Shown here piece by piece: positions 12,131-23,541 of a stretch of 64,000 bases of DNA. The stretch covers positions 1 through 64,000 of the forward strand of contig JAGPCY010000017.1 of assembly GCA_018057825.1 (NCBI GenBank). Direction: 5' to 3'. How positions within the stretch are numbered: the first letter of the stretch is position 1; the number at the start of each line of letters is the position of its first letter. Origin of the DNA: Kofleriaceae bacterium (GTDB taxonomy: Bacteria; Myxococcota_A; Polyangia; Haliangiales; Haliangiaceae). The notes beneath the pieces were generated by a model. It was given only the letters and a program-made list of their open reading frames with translations. It was not told the origin of the DNA and ran no database searches. Made by a program: the position numbers and the translations under genes.

Positions 12131-13353
12131 GGCGCCGGCTCCATCGGCAAGACCACCGCGGTGACGTGGCGCTTGATCGCGCCGCCGAACGCGCCGGCGT
12201 CGCGCAAGCCCGGCGCCTGGGCGTGCCACACCGCGCTGATCGCCGCGTCGAGGGACACGAAGACGCCGTCGGGGTTGGTGCCGCCGAGCTGCAGCCCGGT
12301 GTAGTCGGCGTTGGGGTAGAGCACGGTGATGGGATCGATCTCCGGCCCGGGGGCCAGGCCGCTCACCTGCGCGCCGGCGACGCCGGCGTTGGCGCGATCG
12401 ACGACGAAGCCGATCACGACGCCGTCGTCGGGCAGCTCGCGCCCGAGCGCGGCCTCGATCTGGTTCAGCAGGCCGGCCTCGAGGAGGTAGGCGGTGAACG
12501 CGACGTCGCCCGACGGCAGCGCCACCGGGTAGCGGCAGGTCGCGGTCGGCGGCACGCCGCCGGTGAGCTGGGCCTGGACGCAGCGCAGGCCATCGAGGGG
12601 CCCGGGCACGGTGCCGGTCCAGTGGATGTCGTCGTCGATCGTGGTCGCGTTCAAGGTGGTCATCCCGGTGGTCGGCAAGGTCGTCGCGCCCTCGCGGGTC
12701 GAGGTGGCGCCGAAGCGGACCGACAGCTCATCGACCAGCGCGGTCGGGGTGCGGAAGCTCGGCGGCGCCGCCAGGGCGACGTCGAGCCGCAGGTTGCGGT
12801 TGCGGCACGACTCGGTGTCGAGCTGACCGACGTCGGAGCAGCCGAGCTCGAGTCGCGCCAGCTCGCGATCCCCGATCGGGAAGTAGACCTCGCGGCCGAT
12901 CGCCGGGGTCGGCACGAAGGGCTGGAGATCGAGGTTGAGCTGCGGGTAGCCGCGCGCGTCGAAGTGTCCGAAGGCCGGACAGGTGGCGCCGCCCAGGTCG
13001 GCGTCGCGGAGCTGATCCTTGGCCCAGATCGCGAGCTGGACCCGGACCATGCGGTTGGGCAAGACGATGTCGGGGGGCAAGGTCAGCTCGCGCAGCCCGC
13101 ACATGTCGCCGGTCGCCGGGACGTCGAAGCACGCGGTGTACAGCACCGCGCCATCCTCGGTGTCGACGACCCGCAGCCGGGCCACCGCGTCACACGACAC
13201 CGGGATGTCGGCGCAGGTCTTGGGCATCTGCCCCAGCATCGGGCACTCCTGGGTCGGCCCCGGGCTCCACGACAGCGACAGCGCGAACTCCTCGGGGCCG
13301 CTGCACCCGAGGACCACCGCCGCGATCGCCGCCGCCGCCCGCCGCGCGCTCAC
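12127..13353 (-). CDS. Lipoprotein of unknown function
   Basis: Exported lipoprotein of 408 aa with signal VSARRAAAAIAAVVLGC, lipobox VLGC and many Cys residues in the first half (for example CPMLGQMPKTCADIPVSC), suggesting disulfides outside the cytoplasm. The middle contains beta-rich segments typical of myxobacterial outer-surface proteins. GTG 13353 overlaps the upstream stop in a GTGA junction, and its own stop overlaps the next ATG. No function is assigned. Confidence 0.75.
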   Translation of the reverse strand: MSARRAAAAIAAVVLGCSGPEEFALSLSWSPGPTQECPMLGQMPKTCADIPVSCDAVARLRVVDTEDGAVLYTACFDVPATGDMCGLRELTLPPDIVLPNRMVRVQLAIWAKDQLRDADLGGATCPAFGHFDARGYPQLNLDLQPFVPTPAIGREVYFPIGDRELARLELGCSDVGQLDTESCRNRNLRLDVALAAPPSFRTPTALVDELSVRFGATSTREGATTLPTTGMTTLNATTIDDDIHWTGTVPGPLDGLRCVQAQLTGGVPPTATCRYPVALPSGDVAFTAYLLEAGLLNQIEAALGRELPDDGVVIGFVVDRANAGVAGAQVSGLAPGPEIDPITVLYPNADYTGLQLGGTNPDGVFVSLDAAISAVWHAQAPGLRDAGAFGGAIKRHVTAVVLPMEPAP

Positions 13354-14519
13354 TGGACCTCGATGGTGCCGGCCAGGCTGGTCTCGCCCTCGCCGCGGGT
13401 CACGATCGCGACCACCACGGCGAGCACGACCAGGCCCCCGACGCTGCCCATGCCGATGCGCGCCCAGCGCCGCTCGTACCACGGCGCCTCGGGGAGCGGC
13501 GGCGGCCGCGGCGGCTCGACCGGTGGCCGCGGCGGCTCGACCGGCGGCAGCGGTCGCAGGGCGCGCAGGACCGCGCCCAGATCGTCGGTGAACGGGGTGG
13601 CCGGGCCCAGGCCGCCGGCCTTGGTGTAGAGCCGAGTCGCCAGGCCGGCACCGCCGTCGACGACCAGGATGGCGTCGTCGGCGCCACCGACGGCCAGGAG
13701 CGCGACCAGCGCCGCGAACCGGGCGCCGTCGTCGGCCGCCGCGCGCAGCCGATCCCGCGCCCGCGCCGCGCGCAAGGTCGGCACCTCGAGCACCGGCACC
13801 AGGTCGACGCGCACGGTCTGGCCGGCGGCCGCGACCACCCGCCGGCCGACCGGGGCGATGTCGTCGCCGCGCGCGGTCACCAGGTGGGGTCCGGGCGCGA
13901 GCTGGGCCACCGCGGGCTCGCGGCCGATCACCGCGCCGTCGATCAGGACCTCGGCGGCGCCGGGGGCCGCGATCATGACCGCGCCGGAGCCGGGCGCCGG
14001 GGTGGCGGCGGCCGCGAAGGCCGCGACCTGCTCCGGCGGATAGCGGGCCGGATCGAGGGTCCGCCCCGGGGCCAGGGCGTGGGCCAGGGTCCAGGCCGGG
14101 CGCGCGGCCGCCAGCTCGCCGTCGGCCAGGGCCAGCCCCTCGACGAAGGCCAGCTCGGCCAGGACGGCGCGCACCTCGGGGTCACCGGCGGCCGCCGCCC
14201 CGGCGTCGATCGCGGCCTGGGCCACCGCCAGGGCCTCGCCGCTGGCGAACCGCGCCATGTGCTCGCGGGCCTGGGCCAGGGCGGCGGTGGCCGCGGCCAG
14301 GGGGCCGGCGTCGGTCGGGGTCGCGACGGCCAGGGCGTCGATCAAGGTCGGCGCGATCGGCGCCAGGTCGGGGGCGGCGCCCAGGGCGGCGTTCAAGCGC
14401 GCCACCACCGGCGCCCCGCGGCCATCGGCGGTGGCGTCGACCACGACGACCGCGCGCTCCTCGGCCCACGCCGCAGACGCAGCGAATGCCAAGGCGGCGA
14501 GCGCAACCGGGGCGCGCAT
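13350..14519 (-). CDS. Exported PEGA-domain protein with C-terminal membrane helix
   Basis: Protein of 389 aa with a cleavable signal peptide (MRAPVALAALAFAASAAWAE), an alpha-helical Ala-rich region, and a PEGA-type beta repeat near 190-240 (VMIAAPGAAEVLIDGAVIG, then APGPHLVTARG). A Pro-rich spacer with two near-identical VEPPRPP units precedes a single helix near the C-terminus (about 358-378). PEGA domains are known as extracytoplasmic binding modules and often occur on kinases; here the divergent kinase at 14562 also carries them, so the two may act together. ATG 14519 has TATAGT 6 nt upstream. First gene of a three-gene overlapping operon. Confidence 0.82.
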   Translation of the reverse strand: MRAPVALAALAFAASAAWAEERAVVVVDATADGRGAPVVARLNAALGAAPDLAPIAPTLIDALAVATPTDAGPLAAATAALAQAREHMARFASGEALAVAQAAIDAGAAAAGDPEVRAVLAELAFVEGLALADGELAAARPAWTLAHALAPGRTLDPARYPPEQVAAFAAAATPAPGSGAVMIAAPGAAEVLIDGAVIGREPAVAQLAPGPHLVTARGDDIAPVGRRVVAAAGQTVRVDLVPVLEVPTLRAARARDRLRAAADDGARFAALVALLAVGGADDAILVVDGGAGLATRLYTKAGGLGPATPFTDDLGAVLRALRPLPPVEPPRPPVEPPRPPPLPEAPWYERRWARIGMGSVGGLVVLAVVVAIVTRGEGETSLAGTIEVQ

Positions 14520-14525
14520 GGCCAT

Positions 14526-14531
14526 ACTATA
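14526..14531 (-). promoter_or_regulatory. -10-like TATAGT
   Basis: Six nt before the ATG at 14519, within the 42-bp divergent region shared with the kinase gene. Confidence 0.55.
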
Positions 14532-14561
14532 GGGCATCCTCCCGGCCTGACCGGCCCCGCC

Positions 14562-16681
<2,120 letters not shown>

Positions 16682-16685
<4 letters not shown>

Positions 16686-17230
16686 TCGGCGCGCGCCTTG
16701 CCCTCTCCATCACGATCGCGCTCGCCGTCGGGCTGGCCTGTGGCGGCCCGGCGCGCCCGGCCCCCGCGAACCCTCCATCGAGCGCCCCGGCCCGAGCCGG
16801 CGCGGCGCTCGCGATCACCCACGGCGTGGCGACCCGGAGCCTCGGGCCGATCACCCCCGAAGGCCTGGCCGAGCTGCTCACCGAGCGGTTCGCGCGCCAG
16901 CACACCGATGGCACCTTCGTGGCCGAGTGGAACGGCACCACCGAGGACGTCCTCGCCGAGCTGGCCGCCATGGGCTGGAGCGATCTGGGCGACATCGCCC
17001 GCGCGATCCCGCCCGACTTCGACACCCGCGCCGCGATCCAGTTCCGCCTCGACGACCCCGCCAACCTGCCGGGCCTCCTGCGCGACTTCATGATCATGAG
17101 CGACCCGCACCGCTACTTCGGCCAGGCCTGGCAAGACCACTGGGGCTCCTTGGCCCGCGGCGATCGCCAGGTCTACGAGGCCTACGGCATCGACCTCGAG
17201 CCGATCCGCGCCGCCGGCGTCATGGACTGA
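16682..17230 (+). CDS. Small lipoprotein co-transcribed with the PEGA kinase
   Basis: Lipoprotein of 182 aa with signal MIGARLALSITIALAVGLAC and lipobox GLAC, then an Ala/Pro spacer and a compact alpha-rich domain (about 50-175). The ATG overlaps the kinase stop by 4 bp, so both are made from one message and the lipoprotein is a candidate partner of the kinase's outer domain. I do not recognise the family. It ends 16 bp before a convergent gene. Confidence 0.78.
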
Positions 17231-17246
17231 CGGGCGGCGCCGCCGG

Positions 17247-20048
17247 TCACCGCTCGGGCGAACGCGGGATCACGTAGCGGGGCAGCGGGTCTTGGCCTGG
17301 GCCTTGTTGCCATCGCGCGTCAGGGGACCACGCCCCATTGACCTCCTCCCGCTTGCGCGTCTCGACGGTGATCGCGTCCGGAGCGATCAAGAGCAGGTTG
17401 TACTGGAGCGGGTAGCCCGGGACCCATTCGCGGGTCGGGGCCCCAAACGTGCCGGCGGCGACCACCTCGAGCTGGCGTCCCCCCGACGGGCTTCGATCGT
17501 ACCGGTAGAGGCTCGCGTCGGCGCGATGGACGTGGCCGTGCAGCACCAGGCGAAACCCGTGGACCGCGAGCTGCTGCAAGAAGCCGACGTCCTTGATCCG
17601 CGACTCCTCGCCGCTGTGGATCGGATGGTGAAAGACCGCGACCCGGAGCTGCTCCGCGCTCGCCGGCCCGAGCTTGATCAGCGCGTCGGCCAGCGCGCCA
17701 CCGTGAATGCTGGCGCGGTCGGGGAAGTGATGATCGTTCTCCCAGGCCGAGTTGAGTCCCAGGACGAGCAGCTTGCCGTCGTCGAGGCTATGGAGCGTCG
17801 CCTGGTCGACGGCGGCGAGCGGATAGGGTTCACCGGTGATCGTCTTGACCAGATCCGCGAAGGGCTGGAAGCGCTGCCCGTAGCGATCGTCGTCGCGCAC
17901 CTCGATCACCGAGGTGCTGTGCTCGACGTAGGAGCCGGGCACGAGCGGGGCGCGGTGCTCGCTCCGCCGGACGAGCTGATACGCGGAGCGGGACAGGTCC
18001 CAGCTCACGTCGTGGTTCCCGGGGACGAGGACGACCTGACGCGACGACAGCCCGAAGCCGTTCATCAGGAGCTCGAGGAAGAACCGCGCCGCGTCGTACT
18101 CCTTGGGGTCGGCGCGGTTGACGAGATCGCCGGACACGACGAGCGCATCGAGCTTCGCGTCGATGTCCTGTTGCCGGAGATCCGCCGCGAGCTGGGCGTA
18201 GGCGACCTTGGACTGGTCGAGGTTGGAGAAGTGCAGGTCGGACAGATGCAGGAGACGGCGCGGCCGCGGTCCCACGGTCGCGTTCCCGTGGGCCTTGACG
18301 TCGGCCAGCAAGACACTCCCGGTGCCCGTTACGATCGAACTCCCGTGCGCCGTGCCGGTCGCCTCGACGCCCCGCGGCCACAGCGGCCCGTCCTCGGCGT
18401 GGAACGCGACCTGGCCGAGCCCACTCGCCTCGGCGAAGGTCACCCAGTCGAGCTCCCGAAGGTAGAACTTGAGCTGCGGATCCTCGAGCGTGAGCGTGGT
18501 CGTCGCTGGGTTGTAGTAGAGGAGGCCGCGCAGGCGCGGGTGGTCGCGGAAGCACTGCGTGAGGTTGCTGGCCAGAAACCAATCGAGCGACCGGGTCAAC
18601 ATCGGGAAGCGGAGCCGCGCCTCCTTGACCGGCACGAAGCCCTCGGGGCTGCGACCGAGGAGCCACAACAGCGACAGCGCCGCGCCGCGGGGCGGCGGCG
18701 ACGCCTGGTCGAAGCCCGCGAAGTCGATGAGCGGCCCGCGAAACCGCGCCGACAGCTCGCCCTGGATGAGACCGATCACGTCGGCCGGGCCGAGGCTCAC
18801 CTCCGCCACTCTCGGCTGCGCGGCTTCGAAGCCGGCCTTGACCGCGGCCCGGTTGCACAGCCACTGCGCCAGGAAGAAGCTGCCGCCGGCGGCATCGACG
18901 AACTCGTCGCGCCGCGTGAAGCGCAGGTTCGCGGCCCGCTCGCCGAGGATGATGAGCTCGGCGACCTTGCTCTTCACCTGCAGGTCGCGGTCGACGAAGA
19001 GGCGGGGCGCGCGGTACCGGCCGGCCAGATCCGGCATCGCCGAGATGAGCGACTCGCCCAGCGGGTTGATGCCGATGAGCGTCACCTTCCCGTGGCGCTG
19101 ATCCTGATCGGCCAGGAGCTTCATGCACACGGCGAGGGAGCGGCGGTAGGCCGGGTCCTCGACGTAGTGGAAGTCGTCGATGAAGAGCCAGGTGTTGGTC
19201 GTCGCGCTGCGGAGCTGGTCGAGGGTGCGCTGGAACTCGACCAGCGGCGGCAGGTCCTGGCCGTGCCACCAGATCTGGGCCTCGGGCGGGACGCCGAGGG
19301 CGGCCATCGCCTTCCGGGTCGCGGTCGACTTCCCGACCTTCGACGGCCCCTCGAGGATGAGGCCCGTCCCCATCGTCCGTAGCTCGAGCTTGAGCTCGCC
19401 GAAGCCCGCTGGCTCGACGAAGGTGTGCGTGGGAGGACCGTCGAGGCGAAAGATGTCGTTGATGGAGGTCGCCAAGAGCTGGGCGTCGAGGGGCTCGACG
19501 CCGTCCAGGGTCGGCGCGCTGGCCGGAGCCACGATGGCGACCGGCGGCGGCGAGCTGTCGCCGAGGGGTAGCGCGCCGAGGTCGCCGGCCGCCGCCGAGC
19601 GGCGCAGGGTGGCGGCGCTCTGCAGGGCGCCTATGACCTCGAGCATCGCGTCGCGTCGATTGGGACGCCCGAGCAGGGGCGCGCCGTCCCGCGGCAGGAC
19701 CGCTCGCGGGCTCAGGCCGAACAGCTCGCCACCGGGACGCACCGCGACCGCGACCACCCGAGTCCGGTGGCTGGCGCTGGCCCCGGCGACCAGCGCCTCG
19801 AGCTGAGGCGGCGGCACCGCGGAGGGGAGCGCCGCGCTGAGCAGCAAGACCAGCACGTCGGCGCTGCGCGCGCGGGCCACGAGGGCGTCGACTGGGGCGT
19901 GCCCCGAGTGGAGGTCGAATCGGCTCCAGTTCTTGAGCAGGCCCTGGAACTCGAGGACGGCCGCGAGGTCGAGGAGCTCGCGGGCGACCGACTCGTCCTC
20001 GGCGGCGAAGATCCAGACCACCTGCGCCGGGGAGAAGGGCTGCGCCAT
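17247..20048 (-). CDS. TIR-like / P-loop NTPase / metallophosphoesterase fusion
   Basis: Single protein of 933 aa with three modules. Residues 1-148 have the pattern of a bacterial TIR domain (VVWIFAAEDESVARELL, WSRFDLHSGH, SADVLVLLLSAALPS, with Glu84 as a possible catalytic residue). Residues about 190-540 are a P-loop NTPase with Walker A GPSKVGKS (234-241) and Walker B WLFIDDF (287-293), resembling STAND/AAA switch ATPases. Residues about 565-592 are a Gly/Val beta-strand linker. Residues about 598-900 are a calcineurin-like phosphoesterase with SDLHFS (603-608), GD (640-641), GNHD (677-680), HH (807-808) and GHVH (838-841). TIR-STAND architectures belong to NAD-depleting or signalling conflict systems; here the phosphoesterase may be a second effector or an off-switch, which is inference. 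It is monocistronic, with TAAGAT 9 nt before the ATG. Codon choice is less GC-extreme than in its neighbours, compatible with transfer. Confidence 0.88.
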   Translation of the reverse strand: MAQPFSPAQVVWIFAAEDESVARELLDLAAVLEFQGLLKNWSRFDLHSGHAPVDALVARARSADVLVLLLSAALPSAVPPPQLEALVAGASASHRTRVVAVAVRPGGELFGLSPRAVLPRDGAPLLGRPNRRDAMLEVIGALQSAATLRRSAAAGDLGALPLGDSSPPPVAIVAPASAPTLDGVEPLDAQLLATSINDIFRLDGPPTHTFVEPAGFGELKLELRTMGTGLILEGPSKVGKSTATRKAMAALGVPPEAQIWWHGQDLPPLVEFQRTLDQLRSATTNTWLFIDDFHYVEDPAYRRSLAVCMKLLADQDQRHGKVTLIGINPLGESLISAMPDLAGRYRAPRLFVDRDLQVKSKVAELIILGERAANLRFTRRDEFVDAAGGSFFLAQWLCNRAAVKAGFEAAQPRVAEVSLGPADVIGLIQGELSARFRGPLIDFAGFDQASPPPRGAALSLLWLLGRSPEGFVPVKEARLRFPMLTRSLDWFLASNLTQCFRDHPRLRGLLYYNPATTTLTLEDPQLKFYLRELDWVTFAEASGLGQVAFHAEDGPLWPRGVEATGTAHGSSIVTGTGSVLLADVKAHGNATVGPRPRRLLHLSDLHFSNLDQSKVAYAQLAADLRQQDIDAKLDALVVSGDLVNRADPKEYDAARFFLELLMNGFGLSSRQVVLVPGNHDVSWDLSRSAYQLVRRSEHRAPLVPGSYVEHSTSVIEVRDDDRYGQRFQPFADLVKTITGEPYPLAAVDQATLHSLDDGKLLVLGLNSAWENDHHFPDRASIHGGALADALIKLGPASAEQLRVAVFHHPIHSGEESRIKDVGFLQQLAVHGFRLVLHGHVHRADASLYRYDRSPSGGRQLEVVAAGTFGAPTREWVPGYPLQYNLLLIAPDAITVETRKREEVNGAWSPDARWQQGPGQDPLPRYVIPRSPER

Positions 20049-20057
20049 TCGAGGGAC

Positions 20058-20063
20058 ATCTTA
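20058..20063 (-). promoter_or_regulatory. -10-like TAAGAT
   Basis: Nine nt before the ATG at 20048 of the TIR-NTPase-phosphoesterase gene. Confidence 0.5.
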
Positions 20064-20134
20064 GCATCGGCCACCGGCCGGGCGTCGCGCCGCCGGCGTC
20101 CTGGACTGACGGGGCGGCGCCGCGCGCGCCGGGC

Positions 20135-20431
20135 TCAGCGCTTGCCCGGCCGGCCGCGGACCTCGACGGTGCAATCGCCGTCGACGCGGGTCCGGCAGGC
20201 CAGGCGGAGCTTGGTGATGCGGTAGAGGTTGCCGAGGTGGCGCTCTTCGTCGTCGGAGTACGGCGACAGCGCGGCCTCGCCGTCGACGACCTTGACCCGG
20301 CACAGGCCGCAGGTGCCCTTGCCGACGCACGCGGTGGCGATGCCGGCGCTGGCCTGGGCCCCGGCGTCGAACAGCGTCGTGCCGGCCGCGACCTCGACGA
20401 CGACGTCGGCCGGCAGGAACCGGACCTTCAC
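20135..20431 (-). CDS. [2Fe-2S] ferredoxin
   Basis: Small electron carrier of 98 aa. The cluster ligands are in ACVGKGTCGLC (C-x5-C-x2-C) with the fourth Cys about 30 residues later in LACRTRV. The x5 spacing is that of ferredoxin domains in corrinoid-reductive-activator-type proteins rather than the x4 of plant-type ferredoxins. GTG 20431 overlaps the glycosylase stop in a GTGA junction and places the first beta strand ([14 protein letters not shown]) at the N-terminus. It is the last gene of the exonuclease-glycosylase-ferredoxin operon; its redox partner is not evident. Confidence 0.87.
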   Translation of the reverse strand: MKVRFLPADVVVEVAAGTTLFDAGAQASAGIATACVGKGTCGLCRVKVVDGEAALSPYSDDEERHLGNLYRITKLRLACRTRVDGDCTVEVRGRPGKR

Positions 20432-21009
20432 CGCGGCCTCGACACCGACGGGTGGCCGGCCAGGTGGAAGCGCAGCGGGCGGCGCGCGCAGGCCCCGGCG
20501 TAGTCGACGCCGATCCGCGGACCGATCGCGATCGCGCCGGCGCGGCGGCGCCGGGCCACGAACAGCGCCTCGCGATCGAGGAGCTGGCCGTGGTGGCGCG
20601 CGTCGAGGGCGAGGGCCCGGGTGACCTTGCCCGGGCCGCGGCCGACCGCCGGATCGTCGGGCAACCCGCCGAGCGGCGCGATGGCCCGGATGAGCACGGC
20701 GCCACCGACGCCGTCGCGATCGGCCACGATGTTGAACATCTGGTGCACTCCGTAGCACAGGTAGACGTAGGTCACGCCGCCGGGGCCGAACATGACCGCG
20801 GTCCGCGCGGTCGGGCCGAAGCGGGCGTGGGACGCCCGGTCCTCGGGCCCGAGGTAGGCCTCGGTCTCGACGATCACGCCGGCCCGCTCGCCGTGGACCA
20901 GGACCGCGCCGACCAGACCGCGCGCGACCGCGGCCGGGTCGCGGCGAAACCACGCCAGCGGCAGCCGTCGCGCCCACAGCGCGCCGCGATCGGACGCGCC
21001 CGCGGTCAC
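20428..21009 (-). CDS. DNA-3-methyladenine glycosylase (AAG/MPG family)
   Basis: Base-excision repair enzyme of 193 aa, predicted to release alkylated or deaminated purines. The catalytic glutamate is in [18 protein letters not shown], followed by [22 protein letters not shown], both diagnostic for the AAG fold. Length is normal for bacterial members. GTG 21009 overlaps the upstream exonuclease stop by 4 bp and its stop overlaps the ferredoxin GTG, so the three genes are translationally coupled. Confidence 0.93.
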   Translation of the reverse strand: MTAGASDRGALWARRLPLAWFRRDPAAVARGLVGAVLVHGERAGVIVETEAYLGPEDRASHARFGPTARTAVMFGPGGVTYVYLCYGVHQMFNIVADRDGVGGAVLIRAIAPLGGLPDDPAVGRGPGKVTRALALDARHHGQLLDREALFVARRRRAGAIAIGPRIGVDYAGACARRPLRFHLAGHPSVSRPR

Positions 21010-21764
21010 GATTCGCCGGGCCGGGTCCGGGTCGCGGGATCGGCGCAGGCCAGGAGCTGGCCGCGATCGATCCGCGCGATGACGTCGGCGACCCGCGGCT
21101 CGCCACCGAGAGCCTCGAGGAGCGCGGTGGCGGCGTCGACGTAGGCCGCCGGCGCGAGCACGCCCTGGAGCAGGCGAAACCGCAGGAGCACGAAGGCGGT
21201 CTGGACCACGTCGGCCAGGCAGTAGTCCTGGATGCGCGCGAGCTGGCCGCCGCGGTACAGGCCCTCGACCTGGGAGCCGTCGACGCCGACCTTGCCCGGC
21301 AGGCCGAACAGCCGAGCCACCGCGTCGAGGGAACCCGACCGCGTCGCGCCGTGATCGGCCAGCCAGTCGCACAGATCGATGTGGCCCTCCTCGCTGTACC
21401 GGTAGCGCACCCCGCGCTCGCGGTAGTACCAGGCCAGCGGCACGCCGTGGCACAGCGAGCGGAGCGCGATCACCGGCAGATCGAAGGCCCGGCCGTTGTA
21501 GGTCACGAGCACCGGCTTGGCCCGGCCGACGAACCGCGACAGCTCGACCAGGATGTGCTGCTCGTCGGTCGAGCCCTCGCCGATCACGCCGAGCCGACGC
21601 AGGCGGTAGTCGCGGCCGAGCCACAGGCAGCCGACGACGATGATGCGGTGGGCCCAGGTCGGCGGGAACGGCGCCTCGACGCCGTGGGGCAGCTCCGGGC
21701 GCGACCACCGCGCGGTGTCGGGGACGGTCTCCAGATCGAGGACCAGGTACTCGGGCTCGGCCAT
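21006..21764 (-). CDS. Predicted PolB-like 3'-5' exonuclease
   Basis: RNase-H-fold DEDD exonuclease of 252 aa, like the stand-alone PolB-type exonuclease family. Exo I is [10 protein letters not shown], Exo II is [12 protein letters not shown] and Exo III is [10 protein letters not shown], so all three acidic motifs are present. There is no polymerase domain. The first position of an operon with an alkylbase glycosylase argues for a DNA-repair role. ATG 21764 has TATAGT 10 nt upstream. Confidence 0.9.
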   Translation of the reverse strand: MAEPEYLVLDLETVPDTARWSRPELPHGVEAPFPPTWAHRIIVVGCLWLGRDYRLRRLGVIGEGSTDEQHILVELSRFVGRAKPVLVTYNGRAFDLPVIALRSLCHGVPLAWYYRERGVRYRYSEEGHIDLCDWLADHGATRSGSLDAVARLFGLPGKVGVDGSQVEGLYRGGQLARIQDYCLADVVQTAFVLLRFRLLQGVLAPAAYVDAATALLEALGGEPRVADVIARIDRGQLLACADPATRTRPGES

Positions 21765-21774
21765 CGGCGCGCCG

Positions 21775-21780
21775 ACTATA
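21775..21780 (-). promoter_or_regulatory. -10-like TATAGT
   Basis: Ten nt before the ATG at 21764; it would drive the exonuclease-glycosylase-ferredoxin operon. Confidence 0.5.
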
Positions 21781-21930
21781 CCGCCAGGGCGCCGGCCTCG
21801 CGGGCGGCGCCGGCGACGCGACATCGGTCACGGCCGGGACCGCGGGGACCTGCCTTCGCGCCCTTGCCGCGACGAATCGTCCATCGCCAGCGACGTGACG
21901 ATCGCCTCTTCACTCCGCTGCCGTCGGCGG

Positions 21931-21936
21931 TAATAC
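21931..21936 (+). promoter_or_regulatory. -10-like TAATAC
   Basis: Nine nt before the ATG at 21946. Confidence 0.45.
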
Positions 21937-21945
21937 TCACGGGCG

Positions 21946-23541
21946 ATGCGCCTCGGGACCCTCACCGCCGTCCTCCTCGCCGGCGCCTGCGCCGCCCTCG
22001 TGCCGACCACCCCTGCCGCCCAGGCCCAGTGCCGGGTGATCGAGGTCGACACCCAGCCGTCGCCCCAGGTCCAGGTCGTGGCCTGGCTCGAGGACACCGC
22101 CGGCAACTTCATCGCGACGATGTACATCACCGACGCCGTCGGTCGGCGCGGCATCGGCAACCGCCCGGGCCGGTACGACTTCAACAGCGGCCCGATGTGG
22201 CCCTACGGTCGGCGGATCACCACGTTCCCGATCTGGGCCCATCGCCACGGCCTCGAGTTCCCGCAGCTCATCTTTCAGGATCGCCAGGACAGCAACCTCT
22301 CCCACGGCAGCAACCAGTCGTCGATCGAGTCGTTCTTCTGCCGGCCCATCAAGCGTAACGAGGCGGCGTGGGACACCGCGACCTGCGCCAGCGCGTCGTA
22401 CACCGACAAGGGGATGTTCGACCCGACGGTCAAGAGCAAGTACCCGCCGCGCGAGGACATCACCCGGGTCCCCGGCCTCGATCACGAGGCGGTCGCGATG
22501 TTCGACGACCTGAACCCCTTCGACTCGGTGTCGCAAGCGACGCCGCCGGGCAACGCGCCGCACAGCTTCTCGTGGCCGATGCCGCGCGATCTGCCGCCGG
22601 GTGACTACGTCGTCCACGTCGAGGTGGCCAAGGAGTTCGATCACAACCTGACCTACTCGGAGGAGCGCTACCCGGCGCCCAACGTGTTCTACGGCGACTA
22701 CGGGCTGCCGTATCGCGGTCAGCCCTCGGTGCTGTACCGCCTGCCGGTGCGGATCGGCACCGCCGCCACCGAGGTAGCGATGACCCTCGACTACGCCGGC
22801 TACGGCGATCCCGAGGGCGAGGACGGCCTGGTCAGCCCGCCCGACGCCACGATCACCGCGACCGTGCCCGGCTCGGGCGCCTCGCGCCTCCTGGTCCGGG
22901 TCGATGGCAGCGACATGTTCCGGGTCCGCGTCCGGGCCCGCCCCGAGGAGGACGCGGTCGCGCCCGGGCCCGCCGCCGAGCTGGTCGCCGCCGACATCGA
23001 CGTGACCTCTTCGCTCGTCACGTTCGTCGCGCCCGGCGACGACGGCGCCCTGGGCAAGGTCGCCGGCTACGAGGTCCGCTACCGCGCGCACGACCCGATC
23101 ACCGAGGCCACCTTCGGGGACGCCACGCCCCTGGCCCGGTCCCTCGATCCCGACGACGCCGGCCAGGTGCAGTCCTTCGAGCTGACCGGCCTGTTGCCGC
23201 AGACCACCTACCACGTCGCGATCCGCGCCTTCGACGAGTGCCGCAACTACGGCCCCCTGACCACGACCTCGTTCACGACGCTCGAGCGCACCGCAGGCGA
23301 GGTCGACGCCTGCTTCGTGGCGACCGCCGCCTACGGGACGGCCCTGGCCAACGAGGTGACGATGCTCCGGCAGTTCCGCGACGCCGCGCTGCGGCGGTCG
23401 GTGCTCGGCGAGCTGTTCGTCGGCACGTACTATACGGTCGGCCCGGTGTTCGCGACGATGATCGATCAGTCCGAAGCGCTGCGGGCCGCGGCGCGCGCCG
23501 GTTTGAACCCGGTGGTGGCGGTGGTGGGACGCTGGAAGTAG
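21946..23541 (+). CDS. Secreted fibronectin-III protein with CFI-box C-terminus
   Basis: Exported protein of 531 aa. It has a signal peptide (MRLGTLTAVLLAGACAALV to about AQAQC), a Cys-containing N-terminal domain without a recognised family, a fibronectin type III-like domain at about 345-440 (SLVTFVAPGDDG, YEVRYRA, TGLLPQTTYHVAIRAFD), and a C-terminal tail that starts CFVATAAYGTALANEV and continues LRQFRDAALRRSVLG. That tail is the CFI-box type found in many myxobacterial and other deltaproteobacterial exported proteins and thought to be a sorting or anchoring signal. The TAG stop is followed at once by the longest hexamer tract in the window. Confidence 0.86.
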   Translation: MRLGTLTAVLLAGACAALVPTTPAAQAQCRVIEVDTQPSPQVQVVAWLEDTAGNFIATMYITDAVGRRGIGNRPGRYDFNSGPMWPYGRRITTFPIWAHRHGLEFPQLIFQDRQDSNLSHGSNQSSIESFFCRPIKRNEAAWDTATCASASYTDKGMFDPTVKSKYPPREDITRVPGLDHEAVAMFDDLNPFDSVSQATPPGNAPHSFSWPMPRDLPPGDYVVHVEVAKEFDHNLTYSEERYPAPNVFYGDYGLPYRGQPSVLYRLPVRIGTAATEVAMTLDYAGYGDPEGEDGLVSPPDATITATVPGSGASRLLVRVDGSDMFRVRVRARPEEDAVAPGPAAELVAADIDVTSSLVTFVAPGDDGALGKVAGYEVRYRAHDPITEATFGDATPLARSLDPDDAGQVQSFELTGLLPQTTYHVAIRAFDECRNYGPLTTTSFTTLERTAGEVDACFVATAAYGTALANEVTMLRQFRDAALRRSVLGELFVGTYYTVGPVFATMIDQSEALRAAARAGLNPVVAVVGRWK

